A DNA stretch of 64,000 nucleotides, from the NCBI RefSeq assembly GCF_000006565.2, contig NC_031476.1, forward strand, positions 4,711,900-4,775,899, read 5' to 3'. Shown one piece after another: positions 46,234 to 56,500 of this stretch (position 1 is its first letter; each line of letters begins with the position of its first letter). This DNA comes from Toxoplasma gondii ME49 (Eukaryota; Apicomplexa; Conoidasida; Eucoccidiorida; Sarcocystidae). Below the pieces are notes generated by a model, which was not told the origin of the DNA, ran no database searches, and saw only the letters and a program-made list of their open reading frames with translations. Both the position numbers and the translations under genes were made by a program.

Positions 46234-46797
46234 ATGAGTTTCTCAAAGACCACGAGCCTAGCGTCGCTAGCGCTCACGGGCTTGTTTGTTGTGTTCAAGT
46301 TCGCTCTTGCGTCCACCACCGAGACGCCAGCGCCCATTGAGTGCACTGCCGGCGCAACGAAGACTGTTGAGGCACCCTCCAGTGGTTCCGTTGTCTTCCA
46401 ATGTGGGGATAAACTAACCATCAGTCCCAGTGGCGAAGGTGATGTCTTTTATGGCAAGGAATGCACAGACTCGAGGAAGTTGACGACTGTCCTTCCAGGT
46501 GCGGTCTTGAAAGCTAAGGTCGAGCAGCCCCCGAAAGGTCCTGCTACCTACACACTGTCTTACGACGGTACTCCCGAGAAACCTCAGGTTCTCTGTTACA
46601 AGTGCGTTGCCGAAGCAGGTGCTCCCGCTGGTCGAAATAATGATGGTGGTTCTAGCGCTCCGACGCCTAAAGACTGCAAACTCATTGTTCGCGTTCCGGG
46701 TGCCGATGGCCGTGTCACATCTGGGTTTGACCCTGTGTCTCTCACGGGCAAGGTTCTTGCTCCCGGTCTCGCGGGTTTGTTGATCACGTTTGTGTAA
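46234..46797 (+). CDS. SRS-type surface antigen, single domain (187 aa)
   Basis: Members of this coccidian family are GPI-anchored surface proteins involved in attachment and immune recognition. Visible here: an N-terminal hydrophobic signal (about residues 8-26, LASLALTGLFVVFKFALAS), one SRS domain with six Cys at 37, 57, 77, 121, 124 and 148, including the characteristic LCYKC pair, and a C-terminal hydrophobic tail (VLAPGLAGLLITFV) suited to GPI attachment. Single exon; the ATG precedes the signal directly. It is short compared with the usual two-domain proteins of about 300 aa. A diverged relative follows 2.3 kb downstream in the same orientation. The exact member is not assigned. Confidence 0.85.
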   Translation: MSFSKTTSLASLALTGLFVVFKFALASTTETPAPIECTAGATKTVEAPSSGSVVFQCGDKLTISPSGEGDVFYGKECTDSRKLTTVLPGAVLKAKVEQPPKGPATYTLSYDGTPEKPQVLCYKCVAEAGAPAGRNNDGGSSAPTPKDCKLIVRVPGADGRVTSGFDPVSLTGKVLAPGLAGLLITFV

Positions 46798-49142
46798 AAG
46801 AAAGGGCTGATGATTAAGTAGTCAAAAGGTCACACCAAGATATGCACCCCTGAAGAGACGTCTTTGGGTCAATGGCCTTCTTTCGGAGAAGAGTTGCGAA
46901 AGTCGGTGAACGGTGGTCGCCCTCAGGGGTGCACTTTGTTGTTTTGCTTGAAGATGCTCTTCCTATACATCTTCCGAAAATGTTTCTCCGCATGACGGGG
47001 GTTGAGCGAAGTTGGTGGTAACGGGAATAATTAAACGGGGATATCATTCCCCGTAGCGGGGTGGATGGGTGCCTCCGGGGCTGCCGCAGTTCTGTTCTCC
47101 GAAGTGACTCCAGGTGGGCCGTGCGGCTTTTGTCTTTTTCGTGAGAGCGGTCCGACCCTGCAATTTTCATGCCTCCGCTTCGAAATTGTCGTGCAAAGAA
47201 AACGTTGTTGAGGGGTGGGATTGCGATTGTTCTTGGCGTAGATCCTGGGAGGAACGCGAGAAAATGTATTTCCGGATCTGCGATTATGTGACAGAGGAAC
47301 TTGTTTGCCGACACACTGCTGCAGTACTGCGCTTTTCCGCCAGACACAACCAGTGTTCCGGCGGGTGTGCCTTCGTGAAACGTTCTACACATAGAGACGC
47401 GATAATGCACGCTTTGAATACCGCTGATAGATAATTCATTCTGGCACTGCCTAGTTTTGCCACAACCCAGCCAACATACTCTCAAGCATACTGAAGAAGC
47501 TTCCTAAAACGTCGTAGTGGCTACAGCCATGTGCGATGGATGTTCTAGTGAACGTATGTTCAACTCAAATGTGATATCCGTGGCTGCGGCACCGTGGTAG
47601 TACATTTGGGGTTGCGTTGACATAGAAGTCTTCCCCTACACTAGAACAGTAAGAGACTTACGCTAAGAGGTGGACAGGACAAGATGTCGGGAAACAAGCG
47701 CCCACAGAGACAAATGCGTCTGGATATCTAGATAGGGTATGCTATAGTCTTTCTACGGTGAAGGGATGGGTGTGAAGCACCGGAAAGTCTGCAGACTGCA
47801 CGACGAAGCTTGCTTCTGACAGTGTTGCTTTGCTTGAAAAGTCGAAAGAAAGAGAAGGGAAGAAAAATACCGGATTTAGGCTGGTGACGCCATTTTGCCT
47901 ATATACATCAGGTAATGCTCGCACAAATACGAGGTTCCCGTGAGCTAGTATTTCAGTTGTCGGGAGGGAAAAAAGTACAACGGCCGACACTATGATACCT
48001 TGGCCACCTCCACACCCTAGGTAGCATCGATCGCTGGTGGATGTCGAAAGCAGATGTTGCTTGCTTTGATGTGGAGAGCTTGGTTCACTCCATCGAAACA
48101 AGGTGCTAAGATATAATTTACTAATATCTGCTTGATCCTTCAGTGAGGAGGGGAGCCACGGTCTCTAATACGTCAGGCTCAGCATATTCAGAAGAGTATC
48201 GGCAAACTACCTAAACGTCACAACGGTTGGCAAAGAAGACATAGCAAGAATGAACACAACATCGTAGCAGAATCTAGTGTGGAAGATCAATGGGAACCTG
48301 GACGCAAGAGTTACGATGAACAACGAGGTGGCTTGCTGCTGTGGAAAGAAACGCCTCGTTTTCGGGAGAAATGGATAAGAAAGGTTTGCTCTGCGAAGGC
48401 CACGTACTTCGTAGTGCTTCGAACGTATTGGTGACCCACCCACGCTCCATAGGTGCTTCAGAACATACGGCAAACTGTACTATCCTACTGTTCACCAGAG
48501 TTGCGTCGTCAAAGCTTTCAGACGCGGTGGAGTCAGAATTCCCTTTTCTCTCACCAACGACGGGAAGCAGAGTTTCCGTGAGAGAAAACCTTCGAGCAGT
48601 TTTGCGTAGACCTGAAATTTTTCTAGGATACAGGGAGTGCTAGATGTGTTGCCTCCAGGGTTGGTGGAGGAGGGCTGGAATGGCTCACTCCGAAACAGTG
48701 TGCTACTTAAGCCAAAATGAACACCCTTGTCGAAGTGGGGGGTACCGTGCCACGAAGATCTTCGGCCCGGCAAAGGGTAGCACTCCGTCTTACGCGGAAC
48801 CACGTACAATCATTCGAGAACCCTGTGAACGACGACCACAATTTTCGCTTCTGCCTTGGACAGCTGGCGTATTAATCGCTGCCAAAGAGGTGGGTCAAAA
48901 TCACATGTGCATGCAGGTCTGGTCCGAGTCGTCACAGGGCTGACACTTCCAGTCCAAGTTATCAACCACCATGCCCAGCCTCTTTGAGACTTCTTTGGTC
49001 TGAACAACTGTTGACCAGCGTCTTCTCTACATGATGCTGATAGGTGGATGGGCAACAAGAGCTGAGATCGTACTCGGATCCTGGCTTTGAGGTTTGCTAG
49101 TACTGGTGCACTCTTCTATGGTGCCGCTTGTCGCTTGCCACA
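46798..49142. other. Spacer between the two SRS genes
   Basis: This should hold the 3' UTR of the first and promoter of the second SRS gene. Open frames on both strands at 46814-47485 have no signal peptide or domain and are not called. Two segments, near 47485-47515 and 48182-48220, look weakly alike (AGCATA..GAAGA, CTAAACGTC), possibly remnants of duplicated flanks. Confidence 0.4.
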
Positions 49143-49754
49143 ATGCGTTTGTGGGAGCAAGGCGGAAGCCCGCCCGCACTGATGGCTGTCATTGCTTTCA
49201 AAATTGTCTTGCTCGGTTCGCTCACATTCGTCCCGGACAAAGCGTCGAGCTCAGACTACTCGCACGTTTGCAATTTCGGCACTGAGGAACTCCAAGTGGC
49301 GGCAAACAGCACCACCAACTTTCAGTGTGGTCTCATGCTGGCCTTGGCGCCAGAGGCTGCGTCGAACATGGTTTACAGAGGACCAGCCTGTACAGAGAAA
49401 ACAGAACTTGCCAGGCTAATCCCAGGAGCACAGTTGGTTCCCGCAGACGCACAATACATCGGAAAACGCTCCCTAGATCGAACGCTGTCTCCGGTTTATA
49501 GTCTGAAAATCGGTGACACTCTCGCGGAAGACGTTCAGCTTTGTTACAGGTGTACGACATCCGAGATCAGTGGTATACACGGAGAAGTAGGGGAAAACGA
49601 CCCGATAAATCGTGGTCAAATACCGACTGACACACTTTGCAAAATTCTCATCCGCGTGACGGCTCCGCAAAAAACGCTGGCCGCTGCTTTGGGAGCAAGT
49701 ATTGGCCGGTCGCTGAGCGTAGGGCTGGCATTTTTGACAGGTCTTTGCTTCTGA
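49143..49754 (+). CDS. SRS-type surface antigen, single domain (203 aa)
   Basis: Second, diverged SRS protein. The hydrophobic signal is at residues 14-31 (MAVIAFKIVLLGSLTF), so ATG 49182 is a likely alternative start. The six Cys are at 43, 62, 83, 134, 137 and 166, with the LCYRC pair, and spacing close to that of the first SRS protein (19/21/51/3/29 against 20/20/44/3/24). The tail (GASIGRSLSVGLAFLTGLCF) fits a GPI signal but ends in Cys-Phe. Single exon. The N-terminal 13 residues are probably not a functional part of the protein. Confidence 0.8.
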   Translation: MRLWEQGGSPPALMAVIAFKIVLLGSLTFVPDKASSSDYSHVCNFGTEELQVAANSTTNFQCGLMLALAPEAASNMVYRGPACTEKTELARLIPGAQLVPADAQYIGKRSLDRTLSPVYSLKIGDTLAEDVQLCYRCTTSEISGIHGEVGENDPINRGQIPTDTLCKILIRVTAPQKTLAAALGASIGRSLSVGLAFLTGLCF

Positions 49755-52700
49755 AGGAGTTTATCCAGACACAAAACGTGAGCTTAAGGCCAGCCAGTGC
49801 CTCCTATTTGAAGAACTAACAGTCTGCTGTTACGATTGGCGATTATCTTTCTGACACCCTATCGGGTTTCACTCATCGAGATGTTTCATGATTTCCGTAT
49901 TATCATGAAGCACGAAGGCGATATGTAAGTTCCGTTAGATGTCACGAAGTGTCCATACCTTTGGATGAATCCTACCTGTTGTGTCGACGTCCCTGTTCCT
50001 AGTATTGTCCCGTGAACGGGACGGCACCTCAGTCGACATTTGAAAATGTTGGTCTGAAGCTACTTCAACTTACCGTTTCTGTGCAGTGCTTTGTATGGTG
50101 AGATGAACTGTGAGATAATGACCCCACTGTCGATGAACAGAAGCTCTCCGAATGGGCTAGGCTACTGCAGGAAACTCTAAACAAAACAGACTGGTGACGC
50201 AAGAGCGAGTGCACTGCCTGGCCACCCCAGTCTTGGATTCCCCCTTCTTGTACATGAGTAACTTGCGCCGTTAAAAATTTCCGTGAAGGTCCGCCTCAAC
50301 GCATAGCTTAGCAGACGGAGTGGGACTCACTAGACTGTGCGAATGTCAGTCTGCTGCTGATGTCCTTTGTGACTGCTTCAGTCTGTCCGTCCACAGAGCG
50401 TAGTTCATGCACTTCCGGTCTACTTCTGAAAAATGCTCGAAACACGTCTGAGACTAGATCGCAGTCACTCTTCCTACTGAAATAACCACAGCTTGGGCAA
50501 TTTGTGTGCTCCCTCACAGTCCTGATGCGGGAAGAACTACTCAGTTCAGCTGTGTTTGCGTCTCGTTGGCCAGTTATTTGCTATGATCTACGAACTTCGT
50601 CGCTGTCACCACAGCTTGTACCGGGCACGCTTGACCAACAGCCGGAATAATTTGTGGATAGGGGATAACACTTTCTGCTACAACGTTCGTTGAAATAGTT
50701 TTCACCTTGTGGGACTGTTGCTGGAGCTGATCACCGCTCGTTGTTGAATGTAGATGGCAGTGACTCAGAAAAGCAGTCTTCCGCAGTTCCCCGTAGTTTC
50801 CGCTCGCTGACACGCGGTACATTTACGCAGCAATTCAGCGCCAGTCACTCAGCGTTCTGTCCCTTTCTAGGCGCCAGTACCGCAAGGTCCTGATCGGTGG
50901 GTTTGTATCCAAACGTGCGCTCTCGAACGCAACTGCCAATTTCCCCCTTGTCACACGGTTCTCCCTCTAGCAGATCACAGAGCGCTCACAATTCGAGCAG
51001 ATCTACCGGACAGACGATCAGTTATGAATGGAAGAATTCTCTGTCTGCACGTTGGACCACCGCTGCATCCGAAAAAAAAAGCAGCGCTACGTTAGCGTCG
51101 CTTCTCTCCCGTACATGCCACGTCACTGAACCTCCACGATAACTCGGGATGGGAAGTAGAACTGGACGCGATAGAGGCGTCAAGAGAAATATCTACCATG
51201 TCTAAATGTACGGGTTCTTTCGCCCAAGCACTCTGGGATTTCTAACAACGACCTTTATCGCCCTCCTACAATGCCATATGTGCCCTGCCATTGACTCACT
51301 GGACAGACGGGCACCCAATGCCCGAACATCCATGTAGGCACCCTGGAAAAAGTATCTCCCTGATTTTCAGAATTTACCACCTGCACGTATTGGATGATGT
51401 TGAATTCGATGTAGCTGTCATCACGAAATGTCTGTAAGCCGCTGAGCAACGCAAGACGGCAGGATGGGATGTCACCGTCGCAATGGGCAGTTGAACGATA
51501 TACAGTTTGCGTTGCCACTGCCAGCGACTCGTTTTCTGTGTGCGTCGCAGACCGCCGCCAAAAACGACAGTTTTTTTACCGGAACGCATCCCTGCGTTCG
51601 ACGTGGTTGCTGCTGACGGAGAAAACCCCCGTCCCCCCACTCGGCTATCGCTTTCCGGCCTGTTTGAGTTTAACACTGTTTGGAATGTGCACTCTCCCTG
51701 GTATCGGGGAAATTCGCCACAGCAGCTCCCCAAGCATTCGAGTGACGGCACCATCCCCCTCGCCTCTTTGTCTCCAAATGTTCAGGTGTTACTTCAGGTG
51801 CGCCTTGTTATATGCGCACAGTCACCTGTGTCCCACAGTTGGGCAGAACACAATCACCCACAACGGACGCAGGGCAATACCGACACCGCGTGGTGTTCTC
51901 GGACGCACTCGGGCTGACCGGAGTTGGCTGTTTCCAGTGTCGGTTCGCCAGATTTTAGCAGTTTTCTAGCTGCGTGAGCGGCGGCACCCCGCAACGAAAG
52001 GGGGGTGTACGGGTGGAAGAAGCGAGACAACCACCGCAGCCAGCAAGCGGCGTCATCTCCATCGCGATATGAGGGAAGGGGTCGCGAAACGCTAGGGTGC
52101 ATCCTGGGACGGGTGCTCCACAAGCAGGAAGCGGTGGCGGACAGCGTGGCTTTCCTTGCCACCGACTGGGGGGCTGGTTGCTTACCATAACGCAGCCGTC
52201 GGTGGAAAACCCGTTCGTGGTTCTGCATTGTTTTTCTTGACTTGCTTGGTGAATGCCGTGCAGTGTATGTACAGTGTGTGTTGTTAACGTTTCCCTAGCA
52301 CCCCGTCCGCGCGGATGCGACGAGGCGACTGGCTCACCTGCCCACCCGCCTAGATTTGCGCCTTCTCCGTTCATGCCACAGCATTTCCGAACTCGTGTCG
52401 TTTCTGTCGATTTCCTTTCCGTTTCTCAGGGTGGGAACTGGCCTACGCGGTTTCGGCGACTGGCGCAGACTATCTGCGGGTGAACTCTACGAGGTTCTTT
52501 CGTGACGCTTCGGGCGGCTCCGTGCCAAATGTGCGGGGCGGAGGCAGTTGCTCTTTCCGGTGCAGCCGTCGTCTTGTCTGCTGGTCGCTTGGGTCCGCAC
52601 ACGGAAGAAGACCTCATACTGGACGCGTTGAGGACGTGCAGAATGCGGCGCTTGTCGACCGGCACTGAGGGCGGGATCGTGCCTTTTTGACTTACGACAA

Positions 52701-53584
52701 CGCTTGACATTAGATCGCGGATTTTCCATATCCAGGAGATCGATGGTGACAGAGTGACCGCGGGCATTCAGTGTTCCGGTGAGGTCGGCGGTACAGCCAC
52801 GAAGGCGGCCATGCGTGGCAGCCGTCAAGGCTCGTTTTCTGTAGCGTTTCTTCGACTTTCTACGTTCCTCGCCACTTCCTCCACCGGTTGGGATAGGCTT
52901 ACACTTGTGCGGAAAGCCGCCAAAGAGAGGTGCGCCAGATTTTTGCTAGTGAGCTTCCGACGTTAAGTCTCCATACTAAGAGAACGCCTTCAGATTGTCT
53001 ACGCAGCGTCTCGTGGCAGGCGAATGACCCGTGAGGGCATCTCCCGTCCTGGACATGATGTGTTGTTGCCTGTGCTGCCTGCCCCTCAGCACGAATTTTC
53101 GCGTCTGACGTTTCGACACAGCTTACGACTTGGTGGTATGCGGAAGGCGCGTGCTATCTGGGATTTACAACGAACCGATGGCACCGGAGAACAGGAATTG
53201 TGCCCTTGGTCTTTGGTATCGTTGGGTCTGAAAAGGCAACGGCCGGTCTTTGCGTAGCGACTAAGTGCAGTGGAAAAGAAACAGCTGTTCGCCTCAGTGA
53301 AGCCTCTCAGCGTTCCTGTCAGCCGGTACTCGACTGGAACGGTGGAATGCATAATGCCGCACTTTAGCTGGAGTTAGGGTCTCTCTGTGAATGTCCCGCC
53401 GGCCTACGGATAGCCGCGACAGGTTTCCGCTTTGTCTCGACTTCCCCGGTCCCGGTGTTTTGTCGGCGCATGCATTAGAGGCTCTATAGGCGCCCGTCAG
53501 CTCTTCGGTAGTGATCTTGTTTTCAAGGGCAGCCTTTTTGTCCCCGCGCGACTGTACACTCTGGCACACCTGAGTTTGGTCATC
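49755..53584. other. Gene-free stretch upstream of the AP2 gene
   Basis: No convincing gene. Overlapping plus and minus frames at 51374-51969 have no domain. Much of the right half probably is promoter and a long 5' leader of the AP2 gene; no start site was identified. Confidence 0.45.
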
Positions 53585-56500
53585 ATGGCTCGGAACGCTC
53601 CGCCAGTGTTGACTTCTCCCGACGTGTTTACGTCTGCGTGTTTCTCACCTTCGCGGCACTCTACAGAGGCCAAGCTCTCGACTCTGGGGAAACCACCTCC
53701 TTTTGCCAAAGCAGGCGACTCGACATGCGCGGGATCCCCCTCGCTGTCGCCCACACCTCTGACCTCGCCGGGCGCCTCCAGTTGCGCCTCGGCCTTTTCG
53801 GTTTTGTCGTCTCCGGTCTCTGCTGCCTCTGACTTCTCGACGCAACCGCGCGAACTTTGTTCCACCCCCCATGCCTTCCCAACCTGGCCGGTATCGTACG
53901 CTACCCCCGAGCCTGCGTTGCCTCTAGGGACGTCTGAGGAGGCTACTGCCTCTTGCGGGGGTTCTGCCAGCGTGGAGGGGCCAGCGAAGATGGCCTCTGA
54001 AATGCCCGCAGAAAGAAACACGACAGCAGGAGTGTCAGAAACTGCAAGCGTGTCCATTGCTCGCGACACCGCGAACAGCACTTGCGACGAATCGCGTGCG
54101 AGCAGCTCTCCTCATTTTACTGTTCCTCATACATCCCGGAAGGGCTCTAAGGAGCCTGGGATGCTCCGGCGAAGAGGACGGGAACCCGCAGCAGCGGAGA
54201 AGGTGGGCGGGGGCGCCGCCCCACGAACGGACTCCCCTAACGCGTCTGCTGGACTTCGCCGCTCCATGCATAGCGTGCGAGTCTCGTGCAGCGACAGCAG
54301 CCGGTCGACAACAACTGAGGCTGGAGCGGAGTTGGTCTCGAGCCACTGGGAGAGACAGACATCAGGCGCCGTCACCCCATCGAGTGGGACGAATGGAGGG
54401 AAGGGACTTCCGGCCGTGGGGTCTCCGGACGCGTCCGAGGGCGACGTCAGTCTGGACACAACTGACAATTCTGGGGAGAGCACTGTGTCGACGAGTCAGA
54501 CGATTCGCAGTAGCCGATCCGCCAGCAGAAAGAGCAGTGTGGAACGGGGTGCCGAAGCTGTAGGCGCCGTCTGCGCCAAGGCCGTGATGCTTCCGATCCG
54601 CGCCATTCAGCGAACGGATCTGACGACTTGCATGCGAAAGAATAGAGAGCATGGAGAGGGAACACCTGCAAACGCTAGGCGCTTCGGGGTTGGAGAAGGC
54701 GAATGGTTTCCAGGTCCCGTTCCACGCGGACACACTGTCGGGATCGATGGCTGCACACCGAGGGCGAATCCTTTCGTTGATGAAGTAGACTCGCCCAGCG
54801 CCCCGTGCCCAGGCGCTGCCTCCGAGTTGTTCCGCTCCCTGGCTTCTGGTCTGATCCTGTCGATTGATGGCGGCGGGGAAGATGCGCCAGGCAGCGAGGA
54901 TGAACTGATTTCATTCGAGCGACTGGAAAGCTTCTGCGATGCTGTACGTACACCAACCGCGCTCCGGATCTCCGGCGCGAGCTTGTCGACGGACAGCAGC
55001 GATGTATCGGAGGCTACGCAACTCGGATTCGCTGGTTTTCAATCCCCGAGGGAGCCATCGACGCCGCAGAGCTGCTGTGGGACGGGAAGTGCCGCCTTTG
55101 AAGCGAGGGAATTCGGCAGGCGCCTCATTCCGCAAACTCTTAACGGTAAAGCGGCACAGGAGGAGGGGCAGAAGATATCGTCCGTGATGGGAGCGGGCGA
55201 GAAATCACGAATGAGCAGCGATGATGGCGCCCCAGAATCCAAGGCCGCAGTTGTGAGGAAGAACGTGGTGTACATACAAAACTTGGGGAGCCGCCGCGGC
55301 GAGGTGTCGCCGATGGCGTGCGAGAAGAGAAACGCAGTCCTGGCCTTGCCTCGAGGCCCAGGAATGGAAGACACAGAGGCCTTCGCAGAGAAGAAACGAC
55401 TTCCAGTTGAACGCGGAAAACGCGAGAAAGAACCGTCGCTGTTTTGTTGCGCATGTTGTGGGGGCCGACTGCTCTGCTCTCAGTGCAGCGCAACGAGCGA
55501 CGTCCATGGGATAGAGCCAGCGGGGTACGGAGCGTCGAATTCGAGCCTTCAGAGGCTGCAGGACAAGGCGACTATCGGCAGGCGCAATGGCGCAAATGCG
55601 CGAGAGTCTGGCGCCTTGACGCCCCGAGGACAGTGCCGCGTGTGCGCAGAAAGCATTTACTGCGGCTTTTGTGTGTATCGCATGCAGGCGACAGTCTCGG
55701 TATCTTGCGCCCCTGCGTCGGATCGGTTGGCTGGAAGAAGTCCCGATGTGGAAGGGCCTGCCGACGCTCTCTTGCGAAGGCATTTCAGCAACGGCGCCGC
55801 TGTCGAGGAAGGGTTGGACGGTGTTGAGGGCTCCGGGCGCGAATCGGAGGTGGGTGCAACCGCGCTTTGCATGCAGTACCTCAACCTCAACCCAGGGTGC
55901 CGACAGGGCTTCCCGTGTGTTCCACCGCAGTTCGGGGAAGCCGAACCAGAGACTGCCGCGGCCTGGTTCAGTGGCACAGCAGGTCAGGAGACAAAGCAAG
56001 GGATTATGGACCTTGGAGGAGGACCTCAAACGCATTCCACTTCGGACATGCTTGTTAACGGTCTAGGTTTCTTGGCATCTTGCCCCCCCTCGGGAGCTGA
56101 CTTCCGAGGGGCAGCTGCAGGGCATGCGACTCACCACGCGCGGCATTTCGCACAGTGTCAGCGACAAGCATGTAGGTCCGTGGTGCGGGGGAAGTCTTTC
56201 CTTGAAGGCGATCCCAGTGCAGGATTGACCGAGTGCGGGCCTCTGATTGGGTTGGACGGCATCATTGGGAGAGCTGGCAGTTTGGGAATGGCCCCTCTTC
56301 AAGGAGACACTTTCACCTCGCCTCAAGTCGACAGAGGGGCTGAACAGGGGTCGGTGCCGAGGCATTCGTGGGCTTGCGCTGGCCGTTTTCCAATTCCAGG
56401 TGGATTTCGCTTCGACAAGACCACCAAGACCGACTCGAGCCGCAAGCCAAATTCCCCCCAAGAAGCGTGGAAACAAGGACTGGTGCCGACCTCCGGAGCC

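Noticed and set aside
46814..47485. 223-codon minus-strand frame behind the first SRS gene
   Set aside because: No signal peptide, no six-Cys pattern and it overlaps the expected SRS 3' UTR; left as chance, although its length is notable.
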